A stretch of 64,000 bases of DNA from Devosia sp. (GCF_017744655.1 NZ_JAGIAW010000001.1:186001-250000); one strand, 5' to 3'. Shown: positions 35,050 to 44,379, counted from the stretch's first letter. A program made the numbers and translations. The notes: generated from the letters alone by a model not told the origin.

Positions 35050-36224
35050 TCCCAGACCACCTGCCGCAAACCGAATGGCTGGCGCGCCCTGAAGTGCAGG
35101 CGATTTTCGCAGCGCTTGATGGGCGAGAGGGGAAGACGCGGGCCGTTGGCGGGATCGTGCGGGATACGCTGATGGGCCGGTTGAGCCCCGAGGCCGATAT
35201 CGATATGGCGACCGAGCTTTTGCCAGTCGTGGTAATGCAGCGCGCCAAGGCGGCTGATATTTCGGCTTACCCGACCGGTATCGACCATGGGACGGTGACG
35301 CTGAAGCTCAACGAGACGACGGTCGAGGTCACGACGCTGCGGCGCGACGTCGAGACCGACGGGCGGCATGCGCAGGTGCAGTTCGGGACCGATTGGACCG
35401 AGGATGCAAAGCGACGAGACTTTACGCTCAACGCGATCTATTGCGGTTTTGACGGGAAGCTTTTCGATCCATTGAAGGGGGCCGGCGACGCCCTCGCTGC
35501 CCGGGTGCGATTCATTGGCAATGCTGCCGAGCGGATCGCGGAAGATGGCCTGCGGGTCTACCGGTTCTTCCGGTTTTCGGCGAGCCATGGCGGCGAGAAG
35601 CTTGATGCGGAAGGTCTTTCTGCCTGTCAGTTGGCGGTAGGCAAGCTCGATCATCTCTCAGCCGAGCGGGTCGGCTCGGAGATGCTGCGGATGCTGGCTC
35701 TGCCAAAGATCGCGCTGACCATTGCCGTCATGAACGAGATCGGGCTGCTATCACTGTCGCGTAGCGAACTGTCGGCAGTGCTGCGCTATGAAGTCCTGGG
35801 TGGGCACAATCCGGCGGCGCGCCTGGCCCTGCTTGCAGGGAGCGATATCGATGCCCAGCAGGAGCGCTGGCGCCTCTCCAATGCGCAGGTCGAAGCGGCG
35901 CGGCGCGTTTTTTCTGCAGCGCTGCTTATGTCGGAAGATGAGATTGCGTTGGGGGTCTATCGCTATCGCGATGAGGCTATCGAGGGATTGGCCGTTGCTG
36001 CCGCCCAGCACAATTGGCCGCGTGACCGACTGATGGAAGCAGCACGCGAAATCGCTCGATTGCCGAATCCGGACTTTCCAGTGTCGGGCAGTGATATTGT
36101 GGCAAATGGAATTGAACCCGGGCCAGAAGTAGGAGCAACTCTGGCCCGGCTCGAGGCGCTTTGGGTGCAAAGCGCCTTTTCGCTGACGCGGGATGAGCTT
36201 CTGGAAAGCTTAGATATCCGCTAG
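35046..36224 (+). CDS. cca: CCA-adding tRNA nucleotidyltransferase
   Basis: 392 residues, class II nucleotidyltransferase. The head domain has VGGIVRDTLMG and the catalytic aspartates in EADIDMAT; RRDFTLNAIY and the neck motif ERIAEDGLRVYRFFRF follow. It adds or repairs the 3' CCA end of tRNAs. There is no HD phosphohydrolase domain. The order NUDIX - cca is common in Hyphomicrobiales. It ends 12 bases before the convergent DUF1059 gene. Confidence 0.94.
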   Translation: MIPDHLPQTEWLARPEVQAIFAALDGREGKTRAVGGIVRDTLMGRLSPEADIDMATELLPVVVMQRAKAADISAYPTGIDHGTVTLKLNETTVEVTTLRRDVETDGRHAQVQFGTDWTEDAKRRDFTLNAIYCGFDGKLFDPLKGAGDALAARVRFIGNAAERIAEDGLRVYRFFRFSASHGGEKLDAEGLSACQLAVGKLDHLSAERVGSEMLRMLALPKIALTIAVMNEIGLLSLSRSELSAVLRYEVLGGHNPAARLALLAGSDIDAQQERWRLSNAQVEAARRVFSAALLMSEDEIALGVYRYRDEAIEGLAVAAAQHNWPRDRLMEAAREIARLPNPDFPVSGSDIVANGIEPGPEVGATLARLEALWVQSAFSLTRDELLESLDIR

Positions 36225-36236
36225 CTCAGGCGGGCG

Positions 36237-36434
36237 TCAGTGCTTGGTCGTGCCTTTGGCGTCTACGTCGACGATGCGTTCCTTGATCCGCTCGACCATG
36301 TCGGGGCGGACTTCGGTTTCACCGTGGAAATTCTTGAGGTTCTCCACGGCGCGACGCACCACTTCCGCCTCGCTTTCGGCCTCGGCCTTCCAGGTCGAGC
36401 CGGGGATGAGCGTACCGGAATCAAAGCGTTTCAT
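36237..36434 (-). CDS. Small DUF1059-family protein
   Basis: 65 residues from ATG at 36434 with an excellent AGGAGGAA seven bases before it. MKRFDSGTLIPGSTW and VRRAVENLKNFHGE match the short DUF1059 family; the C-terminus is charged (MVERIKERIVD). In other members a cysteine sits where this one has serine (FDSG), so a metal-binding role, if the family has one, may be lost. Function unknown. It lies downstream of the ATPase gene in the same direction, 64 bases away. Confidence 0.82.
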   Translation of the reverse strand: MKRFDSGTLIPGSTWKAEAESEAEVVRRAVENLKNFHGETEVRPDMVERIKERIVDVDAKGTTKH

Positions 36435-36498
36435 TGCGTTTCCTCCTACATCTCGTTGGGGTAGAGGAGGGAACGGGGCGCCTAGACCAAGGGTTCCA

Positions 36499-37632
36499 TC
36501 ACTCGTCGGCAAAAATGCCGAGCTCCGAAAGCCCTTCGATTGAGGTGCCGCCATCCCGACGGATCGCTGTTCGCGGCATGATGCCGGTCTGGTCCGCGAT
36601 GGCGTCCGCGAGAATCTGCGAATGGGTAACAACCCAGACCTGCGTGCGCTCTGCAGCTTTGGCGATCGCGCGCGCCAAGGCGGGCAGAAGATCAGGGTGG
36701 AGGCTCGCTTCGGGTTCGTTGAGGGCTATGAGCGGCGGCAGACGGTAAGAGAGCAGGGCGCCCAGCAGGGCCAGAAACTGCAAAGTGCCGTCGCTGAGCT
36801 CGGCCGCGCCGAAGGGACGATTAGGCAGGTCGGGGAAGATCAGCGCGAATTCGGCAGTCCGGCCCGGGGGCGGCACGACGAGTCTGGCGCCCGGAAAGGC
36901 CGCGTCGATGGCGGTATCAAGTTCCAGCGTGTCGCCGCGGATGTGCGTCAGTGTTGCAAAGACCGCCGCTAGATTGCCGCCGTCGGCATCGAGCAAGGGC
37001 GCGGTGACCGCAAGGGCGGGGCGGCGCAGGGGCGCGTGCTGATCAGTGCGAAAGCCGTGGTAGAAGCGCCAATTGGTGAGGAGATGCCTCACCGCGTCGA
37101 GTTCCGGCACTGTACCGCGCACGGCGGAGAGGGCGGTTTCGCTGGCAAGGAGGGGTTCGTCGAACTGGCGGCGTGCGCCATTGTCGTCGCGATACCAGCC
37201 AGCGGGGCCTTTGCGTTCCAGAAGCGTTACGGAGCGCCGACCCGGCAGCTCCAAGCTTTCGAACTTGATCTGCGGTTCCTCTGCAAACACGGCTTGATAT
37301 TTCGAGTCGCCGAAGCCGATTTCGACGCGGTAGCGGGGCAGGAAAGCCGCGTCGCTGTCAGGGCCGTCCATGTCGAGCCCAACTTCGAGACAGAGCCGGG
37401 GTGCCTCTGTCACCTTGCGCTGGCCGGCCCAGAGCACGGAGGCCAGGCCGCCTTCGCGGGCGATGGACATGGCGAGGTCGCCAGTTGCCGCCGCCCGTAC
37501 CAGTTCCAGCCCACGATAGATATTGGTCTTGCCAACACCGTTGGCGCCGACCAGCACGGTCAGTCTTCGCACCGGCAGACGCAGATTGCGCACCGAGCGA
37601 TAGAATTCGACGTGCAGGTCGGTCAGGCTCAT
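36499..37632 (-). CDS. RecF/OLD-type AAA ATPase
   Basis: 377 residues. Walker A is LVGANGVGKTN at 28-38, the ABC-like signature is AELSDGTLQFLALLGALL, and Walker B is PLIALNEPEASLHPDLLPAL, with TQVWVVTHSQILADAI as the H-loop. This is the single-chain SMC-like ATPase layout without a long coiled coil. Relatives occur in defence and DNA repair, but no nuclease or partner gene is adjacent here, so I do not call it a defence gene. The direct neighbour hemF starts upstream in the same direction, 13 bases away. Confidence 0.85.
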   Translation of the reverse strand: MSLTDLHVEFYRSVRNLRLPVRRLTVLVGANGVGKTNIYRGLELVRAAATGDLAMSIAREGGLASVLWAGQRKVTEAPRLCLEVGLDMDGPDSDAAFLPRYRVEIGFGDSKYQAVFAEEPQIKFESLELPGRRSVTLLERKGPAGWYRDDNGARRQFDEPLLASETALSAVRGTVPELDAVRHLLTNWRFYHGFRTDQHAPLRRPALAVTAPLLDADGGNLAAVFATLTHIRGDTLELDTAIDAAFPGARLVVPPPGRTAEFALIFPDLPNRPFGAAELSDGTLQFLALLGALLSYRLPPLIALNEPEASLHPDLLPALARAIAKAAERTQVWVVTHSQILADAIADQTGIMPRTAIRRDGGTSIEGLSELGIFADE

Positions 37633-37645
37633 TGCTTACCTTGGT

Positions 37646-38518
37646 TCAGGGCCACTTCACCGCGGGTGGCATGGAGGAGAGGATCGAATTCACGTTGCCG
37701 CCGGTCTTAAGGCCAAAGGTCGTACCGCGATCGTAGAGTAGGTTGAATTCAACATAGCGGCCGCGGCGCACGAGCTGCTCGTCCCGCTCGGCTTCGGTCC
37801 ACGGAGTTTCGAAATGGCGACGGACCAACTTGGGATAAATGGTGTTGAACGCTTCACCAACGGCCTTGGTGAAGGCGAAGTCGGCGTCCCAGTCGCCGGA
37901 ATTGAAGTGGTCGTAGAAAATGCCGCCAATGCCGCGCGGTTCGTTGCGGTGGGGCAGGAAGAAGTACTCGTCGCACCAGGCTTTGAAGCGGTCGTAATCG
38001 ACGCCGGGGCGACCTTCGCAGGCCTCGCGCATGGCGGCATGGAATTCGAGCGTGTCGGGGTCGTCCTGGATGCGCTTGCTGTCTAGGACGGGGGTCAGGT
38101 CGGCGCCGCCGCCCCACCACTGTTTTCCCGTGACGATCATGCGCGTGTTCATGTGCACGGCCGGAACGTGGGGGTTCCAGGGGTGGATGATGAGCGAAAT
38201 GCCCGAGCTCCAGAAGGCGGTGCCGGCTTCGGTGCCGGGCATCTGCTTGGCGAAATCTTCCGAGAAATGGCCGTGGACGGAGGAGATATGGACGCCGGCC
38301 TTTTCGAAGACGCGGCCGTGTAGCATGGACATCTCGCCCCCGCCGCCAGCGGCGCGATCCCAGGGGGTGCGCTCGAACTTGCCGGCGGGCATGTCGGCAT
38401 TGGGGCCGGTAACTTCGGCTTCGATGGCTTCGAGGCCGGCGCAGATGCGGTCGCGCAGGGCGCGGAACCAGGCGGCGGCAGTGGTCTTCTTGGTGTCGAT
38501 ATCGGCAGGGAGGGTCAT
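37646..38518 (-). CDS. hemF: Oxygen-dependent coproporphyrinogen III oxidase
   Basis: 290 residues, the usual length. It decarboxylates coproporphyrinogen III to protoporphyrinogen IX using oxygen. Conserved segments include [54 protein letters not shown] and [19 protein letters not shown]. It lies 17 bases after trmL and before the ATPase gene in the same direction. The heme made supplies the cytochromes of this window (petB, petC, puuD). Confidence 0.96.
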   Translation of the reverse strand: MTLPADIDTKKTTAAAWFRALRDRICAGLEAIEAEVTGPNADMPAGKFERTPWDRAAGGGGEMSMLHGRVFEKAGVHISSVHGHFSEDFAKQMPGTEAGTAFWSSGISLIIHPWNPHVPAVHMNTRMIVTGKQWWGGGADLTPVLDSKRIQDDPDTLEFHAAMREACEGRPGVDYDRFKAWCDEYFFLPHRNEPRGIGGIFYDHFNSGDWDADFAFTKAVGEAFNTIYPKLVRRHFETPWTEAERDEQLVRRGRYVEFNLLYDRGTTFGLKTGGNVNSILSSMPPAVKWP

Positions 38519-38535
38519 AGCGGGGGAATGGACCT

Positions 38536-39006
38536 TCAGGAAAGCTCTGTAAAGCGGCCAATCTGTCTCATGGCCTCGCCAACTATCATGCTGCCGGCGA
38601 GCGCAACATTGATCGAGCGCAAACCGGGGCGCATAGGGATGCGAATGCGCAGGTCGCAGCGTTCGGCGACGGAATCAGGCACGCCGGCGCTTTCGCGGCC
38701 GAGCATGAGGATATCGCCGGGGACGAAACGCGCTTCGTAGGCCGACTGGCTGGATTTGGTGGTCAGAAGGATCAGGCGTCTGCCCTGTTGGGCCCGCCAT
38801 TCCTCGAAAGCCTCAAAACTGTCGTGCTGCTGAATGACGGCGTGTTCGACGTAATCGAGCCCGCTGCGTGCCAGGTTTTGCGGCGTGATGGGAAAGCCCG
38901 AGGGATGGATGATGTGGACATTCAGCCCAAGGCAGGCGCCGAGGCGCACGAGGGTGCCGGTATTGTTGGCAATATCAGGCTGATAGAGGGCGAGATCGAG
39001 CGACAA
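38536..39006 (-). CDS. trmL: tRNA (cytidine/uridine-34-2'-O)-methyltransferase TrmL
   Basis: 156 residues if it starts at the TTG at 39006, which has GGAGG eight bases upstream and gives the usual TrmL start [22 protein letters not shown]. An ATG start at 39078 would add 24 unrelated residues. SPOUT methyltransferase motifs are intact: [11 protein letters not shown] and [19 protein letters not shown], cut here into family segments. It methylates the ribose of the wobble base in tRNA-Leu species. It is divergent from petA. Confidence 0.93.
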   Translation of the reverse strand: MSLDLALYQPDIANNTGTLVRLGACLGLNVHIIHPSGFPITPQNLARSGLDYVEHAVIQQHDSFEAFEEWRAQQGRRLILLTTKSSQSAYEARFVPGDILMLGRESAGVPDSVAERCDLRIRIPMRPGLRSINVALAGSMIVGEAMRQIGRFTELS

Positions 39007-39232
39007 GAGCGTTGCCTCCGGGCCACGCCCGGTCCGTCGGAGAGGTTCGGCGCTAGGATATAGTTGCGCGCAAGCCAACTGTCACCCGTCGCGCACTGGA
39101 CAAGCCCATCCGAGAGTGCAAAAAGAACCCCAACTGACGGACCGCTTGAGGGCGGCTGGCTTGTCGATTCTGCTTATGGTGTCGAGGGCTGGAGCCGGTT
39201 CCGTCATTTGTGCATCGTACGGGGAAACGGAC

Positions 39233-39760
39233 TTGTCCACGCAAGCAGAACACTCATCCACCAACCGGCGGGATTTTCTCTTCGTCGCCACTGGCGCTGT
39301 CGGCGCTGTTGGTGCCGCCGCAGTGGTATGGCCGCTGATCAACCAGCTCAATCCGGACGCGTCCACGCTGGCGCTTGCCAGCATCCAATATGATGTGACC
39401 CCGATTGCCGAAGGGCAGTCGGTGACCATCATGTGGCGCGGCTTGCCGGTCTTTGTGCGTCACCGTACGCCCAAGGAGATCGAAGAGGCCCAAGCAGTCC
39501 CGCTTTCTGATCTCAAGGACCCGGAAACCGACGAGGCACGCACCAAGCCTGGCCACGAACAGTGGCTGATCATGATCGCCAACTGCACCCATCTCGGGTG
39601 TATCCCTGTTGGCGAATCCGGCGATTTCGATGGCTGGTTCTGCCCATGCCATGGTTCGCACTATGACTCGGCTGGTCGTATCCGCCGCGGCCCCGCACCG
39701 AAGAATCTGGTCGTGCCGCCGTATGAATTCCTCAGCGATACGCTGGTCCAGATCGGTTAA
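39233..39760 (+). CDS. petA: Ubiquinol-cytochrome c reductase iron-sulfur subunit (Rieske)
   Basis: 175 residues if read from TTG at 39233 (GGGGAAACGG just upstream), which gives the normal length; an ATG at 39116 would add 39 residues of non-family sequence. The N-terminal anchor begins with a Tat motif NRRDFLFVATGAVGAVG, as in other proteobacterial Rieske proteins. Cluster-binding boxes CTHLGC (118-123) and CPCHGS (137-142) are intact. It passes electrons from quinol to cytochrome c1, and is followed by petB after 15 bases. Confidence 0.94.
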   Translation: MSTQAEHSSTNRRDFLFVATGAVGAVGAAAVVWPLINQLNPDASTLALASIQYDVTPIAEGQSVTIMWRGLPVFVRHRTPKEIEEAQAVPLSDLKDPETDEARTKPGHEQWLIMIANCTHLGCIPVGESGDFDGWFCPCHGSHYDSAGRIRRGPAPKNLVVPPYEFLSDTLVQIG

Positions 39761-39775
39761 TGGGGGCTTTTTCCG

Positions 39776-41026
39776 ATGTCAGAACATTCGACTTACGTAC
39801 CGGGAAATGCCGTTGAGAAGTGGCTGGACGACCGCCTGCCGGTGGTGCGCTTCGCCAAAGAACACCTCATGGACTTCCCCACGCCGAAGAACCTCAACTA
39901 CTGGTGGACGTTCGGCGCCATTCTCGTGATGTGCCTTGGTGTGCAGATCGTCACCGGCATCATCCTTGCGATGCACTACACGCCCAACGTGGCGATGGCG
40001 TTCGACTCGGTCGAGCACATCCGCCGCGACGTCAATGGCGGCCGTATCATCCAGGCAACCCACGCGGTGGGCGCCTCGATGTTCTTCATCGCGCTTTACA
40101 TCCACATGTTCCGTGGCCTGTTCTACGGTTCCTACAAGGCGCCGCGCGAAATCCTCTGGATCCTCGGCGTCGTGATTTTCCTTCTCACCACTGCCACTGC
40201 GTTCATGGGCTACATCCTGCCCTGGGGCCAGATGAGCTTCTGGGGTGCGACGGTTATCTCGAACATTTTCACGGCCATTCCGCTGGTCGGCGAGAACATC
40301 AAGCAGCTCGTGCTCGGTGGCTTTGCTGTCGGCAATCCGACGCTGAACCGCTTCTTCTCGCTGCACTACCTGCTGCCGTTCATCATTGCTGCCGTCGTGG
40401 CGCTCCACATCTGGGCGCTGCACGTGCCGGGCAACAACAACCCGGTCGGCGTCGATGTGAAGGACAGCCGCGATACCGTGCCCTTCCATCCGTACTACAC
40501 GATGAAGGATCTCTACGGCATGGTGCTGTTCATGATCCCGTTTGCCTGGTTCGTGTTCTTCGCCCCCGATATCCTCGGTCACGCGGACAACTACATCATG
40601 GCGAATGCCCAGGTGACGCCGGCTCACATCGTGCCGGAATGGTACCTGCTGCCGTTCTACACGATCCTGCGCGCCATCGACTTCAACATCCTCTTCATCG
40701 ACTCCAAGCTCGGTGGCGTGATTGCCATGGGCGGCGCCATGGCCTGCCTGCTGGTTGTGCCGTGGCTGGATACGTCCAAGGTTCGCTCGGGCACCTTCCG
40801 CCCGATGTTCAAGTGGTTCTACGGTCTCTTCGTGCTGAACTTCATTGGTCTCGCCTATCTCGGCGCCCAGGAAGCGGCAGAGCCCTACACCACGCTGGCC
40901 AAGGTCTGCACCGCCTACTACTTCCTCTACTTCCTCGTCATCCTGCCGGTCCTGTCGCGCATCGAAACGCCGAAGCCGCTGCCAACCAGCATCTCCGAGA
41001 GCGTTCTCGGCAAGGCGCACGCGTGA
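39776..41026 (+). CDS. petB: Cytochrome b of the bc1 complex
   Basis: 416 residues with eight membrane segments. Heme-ligand histidines are in [21 protein letters not shown] (split between helix B positions) and HYLLPF with ALHIWALH. The quinol-site motif PEWY is present in [16 protein letters not shown]. It is the full-length, unsplit cytochrome b, and is separate from cytochrome c1, unlike in bacteria with a fused petBC. It lies between petA and petC in a tight operon. Confidence 0.97.
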   Translation: MSEHSTYVPGNAVEKWLDDRLPVVRFAKEHLMDFPTPKNLNYWWTFGAILVMCLGVQIVTGIILAMHYTPNVAMAFDSVEHIRRDVNGGRIIQATHAVGASMFFIALYIHMFRGLFYGSYKAPREILWILGVVIFLLTTATAFMGYILPWGQMSFWGATVISNIFTAIPLVGENIKQLVLGGFAVGNPTLNRFFSLHYLLPFIIAAVVALHIWALHVPGNNNPVGVDVKDSRDTVPFHPYYTMKDLYGMVLFMIPFAWFVFFAPDILGHADNYIMANAQVTPAHIVPEWYLLPFYTILRAIDFNILFIDSKLGGVIAMGGAMACLLVVPWLDTSKVRSGTFRPMFKWFYGLFVLNFIGLAYLGAQEAAEPYTTLAKVCTAYYFLYFLVILPVLSRIETPKPLPTSISESVLGKAHA

Positions 41027-41034
41027 TCGGGGCG

Positions 41035-41913
41035 ATGAAAATGAACATGAACAAGCTCATCATCGCCGCAGCGGCTCTCGTTGTCGGCCTTTCCATGGCT
41101 CCGGTCGCTCAGGCGGCCGAGGCTGGTGTTCAGCCGGAGCGCCAGGCATGGTCTTTCGGTGGCATTTTCGGCACCTATGACACCAACCAGCTCCAGCGCG
41201 GCTTCCAGGTTTTCCGCGAAGTCTGCTCGAGCTGCCACAGCGCTCACCTCATCTCCTTCCGTAACCTGATGGAAGAAGGTGGCCCGGAGTTCTCCGAGGC
41301 GCAGGTTCGTGCCCTCGCGGCTGAATATGAAGTTGCCGACATCACCGCTGATGGCGGCCGTCGTCCTGCCGTGCCAGCCGACCGTTGGCCATCGCCCTTC
41401 GCCAACGATCAGGAAGCTCGTGACGCCAATGGCGGCGCGCTGCCGCCTGACTTCTCGGTGCTGGCCAAGGCCCGCGGCGTCAAGGACCCGTTCCCGACCT
41501 GGATCTTCAACTACTTCACCGGCTACCAGGAAGGCGGCGTGGACTATATCCACGCCCTGCTGAACGGCTACCACGAAGAGGTGCCCGAGAGCGCGCCGCA
41601 TGGGACGGATGGCGAGCCCTTCCAGTTGCCGGAAGGCAAGCACTACAACGACTACTTCCCCGGCCACGCCATTGGCATGGCTCCGCCGCTGGCGGATGGC
41701 GTTGTGAGCTATGCCGAGAGTGAAGACGGCCAGTCCGTGCCGCAGACGCTGGAACAGTACTCGACCGACGTCGCTGCCTTCATGATGTGGATGGCCGAGC
41801 CTCACCTCGTCTCGCGCAAGCAGACCGGTTTTGCCGTGCTGATCTTCCTCGTGTTGTTTGCCGGCCTGATGTACGGCACCAAGCGCAAGATCTGGGCTGG
41901 TATCGAGCACTAA
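41035..41913 (+). CDS. petC: Cytochrome c1 of the bc1 complex
   Basis: 292 residues from ATG at 41035; two more in-frame ATGs lie within the next 12 bases. The signal peptide runs to VAQAAEA near residue 30, heme-binding CSSCH is at 64-68, and a C-terminal membrane anchor (FAVLIFLVLFAGLMYGTKR) is visible. It receives electrons from the Rieske protein and passes them to a soluble or membrane cytochrome c. It ends the petABC operon and is followed by a strong terminator. Confidence 0.96.
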   Translation: MKMNMNKLIIAAAALVVGLSMAPVAQAAEAGVQPERQAWSFGGIFGTYDTNQLQRGFQVFREVCSSCHSAHLISFRNLMEEGGPEFSEAQVRALAAEYEVADITADGGRRPAVPADRWPSPFANDQEARDANGGALPPDFSVLAKARGVKDPFPTWIFNYFTGYQEGGVDYIHALLNGYHEEVPESAPHGTDGEPFQLPEGKHYNDYFPGHAIGMAPPLADGVVSYAESEDGQSVPQTLEQYSTDVAAFMMWMAEPHLVSRKQTGFAVLIFLVLFAGLMYGTKRKIWAGIEH

Positions 41914-41960
41914 GCATCAGCGGCGGGCGTCACGCTCGCGGCATATGCACCAAATTCAAA

Positions 41961-41989
41961 AAGGGGCCCGAAAGGGCCCCTTACTTTTT
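41961..41989 (+). terminator. Rho-independent terminator of petABC
   Basis: Stem AAGGGGCCC (41961-41969) / GGGCCCCTT (41974-41982) with a GAAA tetraloop, followed by ACTTTTT. It stands 48 bases after the petC stop. Confidence 0.88.
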
Positions 41990-42072
41990 GCCTCACATTG
42001 GCGCAAGGCCCTTGCCATTCCAGCCCTCAAACGCAATATGGGGCAGTACTGGTTTTGTGGGAGGAGGTTGCC

Positions 42073-42267
42073 TTGTCCGCCATTCGCCTGGCTGTCACCG
42101 TCGTGTCCGCCGCCATGACCATGAGCCGTCATCCCGCCGTCCGCGCCGGCATTCAGGCCGTGGCCAGCAATCCCAAGGCCCGCGAAGCTGCTGCCAATGC
42201 TACGCGCAACGTCGCCTATAATGCCGGCGTGATTGCCCGCCACATTGTCGGTCGTCGCACTCCCTGA
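42073..42267 (+). CDS. Small protein of 64 residues before apt
   Basis: Starts at TTG 42073 with GAGGAGG six bases upstream and runs to TGA at 42267. The product begins SAIRLAVTVVSAAMTMSRHP, a weakly hydrophobic stretch, then has an Ala/Arg-rich helical part (AGIQAVASNPKAREAAANA) and a basic ending HIVGRRTP. I do not recognise a family; it may sit at the membrane surface. It lies 24 bases before apt in the same direction, so it is probably co-transcribed with it. Confidence 0.6.
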   Translation: MSAIRLAVTVVSAAMTMSRHPAVRAGIQAVASNPKAREAAANATRNVAYNAGVIARHIVGRRTP

Positions 42268-42291
42268 TTCCCAAGTCTTACAAGGCCCTCC

Positions 42292-42825
42292 ATGTCGCTC
42301 GACCTGAAGTCGCTCGTCCGCACGATTCCGGATTATCCCAAGCCGGGTATTCTGTTCCGTGACATCACCACGCTGATCGAGCATCCGGAAGGATTCAAGG
42401 AAAGCGTCGAGCGGATGGCCGAGGCGCATCGAGGGCTGGGCTTCACCCATGTCGCTGGTATCGAAGCGCGCGGCTTCATATTCGGTGCGGGCGTAGCCAT
42501 TGCGCTGGGTGTTGGCTTCGTGCCCGTGCGCAAGCGCGGCAAGCTGCCGGGCACGACGATCGGCCAGAATTACGCGCTCGAATATGGTGTCGATACGATC
42601 GAAATCCATGCCGATGTGCTGAGCAATGTGCACAAGGTGCTTGTGGTCGACGATCTCATCGCGACGGGCGGCACCGCTATCGCTGCGGTTGGGCTCATTC
42701 GCCGTACCGGCGCCATCTGCGACCATGCCGCCTTTGCCATCGACCTGCCGGACCTTGGCGGGGCCGACAAGCTGCGCGCGGAAAAGGTCAATGTGAGCGC
42801 GCTGATGGCCTTTGAGGGGCACTAA
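42292..42825 (+). CDS. apt: Adenine phosphoribosyltransferase
   Basis: 177 residues. The PRPP-binding loop VLVVDDLIATGGTAIA is complete, and the N-terminus has DYPKPGILFRDITTLIEHP, typical of Apt. It salvages adenine to AMP and so competes with adenine deaminase for the same base. It is followed by a terminator with a GAAA loop. The small gene upstream is close enough to be co-transcribed. Confidence 0.96.
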   Translation: MSLDLKSLVRTIPDYPKPGILFRDITTLIEHPEGFKESVERMAEAHRGLGFTHVAGIEARGFIFGAGVAIALGVGFVPVRKRGKLPGTTIGQNYALEYGVDTIEIHADVLSNVHKVLVVDDLIATGGTAIAAVGLIRRTGAICDHAAFAIDLPDLGGADKLRAEKVNVSALMAFEGH

Positions 42826-42860
42826 GCTCGACGGCCCCCTGACATTCACATCCAAAAGGT

Positions 42861-42889
42861 CCCCGCGAAAGCGGGGATTTTTGTTTGGA
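42861..42889. terminator. Terminator between convergent apt and GFA gene
   Basis: Stem TCCCCGC (42861-42867) / GCGGGGA (42872-42878), GAAA loop, then TTTTTGTTT on the plus strand. It serves apt; the minus-strand gene ends at 42891, at its far side. Confidence 0.85.
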
Positions 42890-42890
42890 C

Positions 42891-43289
42891 CTACCAGTTG
42901 TTGCGGCCGTCCATCTTTTCGATCTTCACATGCGACCAGTCGAGCGAATCGACGGCGTTGAGGTTGACCGCGAAGGTGCGCTTGGTGGGCATGGCGCCGG
43001 GTTCGCCCTTTGGCGTCCCGTCGGCATTATAGACCGATGCCCAATCTGGCGAGCTGCCCCAGGTGTGAATGCCGCAGTTCGAGCAGAAGTGGTGCTCGTT
43101 CATGCCGCCGCTGGCCGAATAGATCTTGTCGTTCTCGAGCGAATTGAACTCGAGCTCACCCTCTTCGAAATAGGTCCAGACTGCGCCAGTCCGCTGGCAA
43201 AAGGTGCAGTTGCAGGTTTTGATCTCGGTGGGCAGATAGGGCAGGGTGATGCGCGTGGCGCCGCAATGACATGTTGCGATCAGCGACAT
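42891..43289 (-). CDS. GFA-family (glutathione-dependent formaldehyde-activating-like) protein
   Basis: 132 residues from ATG at 43289 with GAGGAGAAA before it. Zinc-binding cysteine patterns of the family are visible: ATCHCGAT near the start, CNCTFCQRTG, and HHFCSNCGIHTWG. Most members of this broad family are not true formaldehyde-glutathione enzymes, so the reaction is open; a carbon-sulfur lyase-like role is possible. It shares its 3' terminator region with apt and lies beside the VOC-family gene. Confidence 0.88.
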   Translation of the reverse strand: MSLIATCHCGATRITLPYLPTEIKTCNCTFCQRTGAVWTYFEEGELEFNSLENDKIYSASGGMNEHHFCSNCGIHTWGSSPDWASVYNADGTPKGEPGAMPTKRTFAVNLNAVDSLDWSHVKIEKMDGRNNW

Positions 43290-43360
43290 GGGTTTCTCCT
43301 CGAATTGGATGGTCCCGATGTAACGCGGCGCGCTGACAGGTCCTGTCAGCACATTGCCGA

Positions 43361-43759
43361 TCAGGCGGCCGCCATTGTCGTGATGCGAGGATCGACGAGG
43401 CAGAACTGATTGCCCTCCGGGTCGCGCATGACCGTATAGGTGGGCAGGACGCGATCAACCGTGGCGCCGGCCTGCTTCAGCCTTTCGACGTCAGTACTGC
43501 GGTCGGTGGTCTCGATATCGAGATGCACGCGATTGTTGTCATAGACGCGGCCGTCGACGTTCTGGAAACAGATCGAGGGGCCTGGACCATCGACCATCAC
43601 GGTCGTGTCCGTTTCCGGCGTTAGTCCCAGGGCAGCAAGGCGAGCAATCTCATCTGCATCATAGGGCCTGACATCATAGCCATCGAGAAGTTCGGCCCAG
43701 AAACGAGCGAGAACGGCTGGCTTGTCGCAGTCGAAGACGATCTCGTGGATCACACCCAT
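43361..43759 (-). CDS. VOC-superfamily (glyoxalase-like) protein
   Basis: 132 residues: MGVIHEIVFDCDKPAVLARFWAE opens a single beta-alpha-beta-beta-beta pair, and RVHLDIETTDRS plus VMRDPEGNQFCLVDP carry the typical VOC metal-site region (His and Glu/Asp-type residues). Members range from dioxygenases to antibiotic-binding proteins; this one belongs to the short, uncharacterised glyoxalase_6-like group. It is read in the same direction as the GFA gene, 71 bases upstream. Confidence 0.85.
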   Translation of the reverse strand: MGVIHEIVFDCDKPAVLARFWAELLDGYDVRPYDADEIARLAALGLTPETDTTVMVDGPGPSICFQNVDGRVYDNNRVHLDIETTDRSTDVERLKQAGATVDRVLPTYTVMRDPEGNQFCLVDPRITTMAAA

Positions 43760-43882
43760 TTGCGCTTCTCCTTTGTCATTATGACAATTTTGCTATTGGG
43801 CAAATGCGGCAAGTTTAGAGCACTGCTTTATTTGCAGTGCTTTCCATTGCAGGCACGCGGACGAAGCTCTTGCTGGCGCTTG

Positions 43883-43922
43883 AAAAAGTGCGACCGCTGT
43901 TTCCACCGGCCGCACCACTTTT
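43883..43922 (-). terminator. Terminator of the small Pro/Gln-rich gene, overlapping its stop
   Basis: Arms AAAAGTG (43884-43890) and CACTTTT (43916-43922), extended by GC pairs inside, with a T-run on the minus strand. The upstream arm overlaps the TAA stop codon of the gene at 43921-43923. Confidence 0.65.
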
Positions 43923-44094
43923 AGTGGTTCCGCTCGCTGCCCAGCAGCTTTTCAAGCGGCGGCAGGCCCGATGTTTTAGCCGGCAGCTTGGGTTTTACAT
44001 GCAGCTTTTGCGGCTGGGGCTGCTGCTGTCCGTGCCGCGGCACATTGTTCGAGTGGTTGATCGGTTGAGGACGCTGGAATTGGTTTTTCGGCAT
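43921..44094 (-). CDS. Small Pro/Gln/His-rich basic protein, 57 residues
   Basis: ATG at 44094 with AAGGA nine bases upstream runs to TAA at 43923-43921. The product begins MPKNQFQRPQPINHSNN, has a run of Gln and Pro in its middle (HGQQQPQPQKLHVKPKL) and ends GLPPLEKLLGSERNH. It has no signal peptide or membrane span; it is basic and probably disordered, with a short C-terminal amphipathic helix. I know no family. Terminator, ribosome binding site and a leader hairpin at 44150-44167 support it as a real, separately transcribed gene. Confidence 0.65.
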   Translation of the reverse strand: MPKNQFQRPQPINHSNNVPRHGQQQPQPQKLHVKPKLPAKTSGLPPLEKLLGSERNH

Positions 44095-44149
44095 GAGTCT
44101 ATCCTTCTGGCCCTAGGGCAGTCCCCGACGGCCAAGCAAGTGAAACAGG

Positions 44150-44167
44150 GCACGCCGCAAGGCGTGC
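44150..44167 (-). promoter_or_regulatory. Perfect leader hairpin upstream of the small Pro/Gln-rich gene
   Basis: Seven-base arms around a 4-base loop, 56 bases before the ATG at 44094. It has no T-run on the minus strand next to it (CCTGTTTC follows), so it may be a leader structure rather than a terminator. Confidence 0.35.
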
Positions 44168-44379
44168 GGATGCAGTGAGGCTGAGACGCCGATGGGGCGG
44201 GCAGAGGTGGACTAAGGAGAGGTTTGGGCCGTCCGTGGATCGACCGCTGCCACACGCGCCATCATGACTGGCCGGTCCCCGGTGCGGGGGTGCCAAGACA
44301 AGTCAGAAGCGTCAGGGGTGCGGTTTCAGATCATTTCTGGACAAGGCCTCCAAAGCGCGTTGCGCCGAAGTAGAATAAG

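Noticed and set aside
36499..37632. RecF/OLD-like ATPase as part of a defence system
   Set aside because: No nuclease, reverse transcriptase, TIR or other defence partner adjoins; neighbours are hemF and DUF1059.
39820..41034. Long plus-strand open frame over petB that continues into petC
   Set aside because: It is the +1 frame of petB, whose own frame encodes a full cytochrome b; only the part from 41035 has family sequence (cytochrome c1).
44099..44296. Minus-strand open frame of 65 codons upstream of the small Pro/Gln-rich gene
   Set aside because: No ribosome binding site and random-like composition; it contains the leader hairpin of the small gene.
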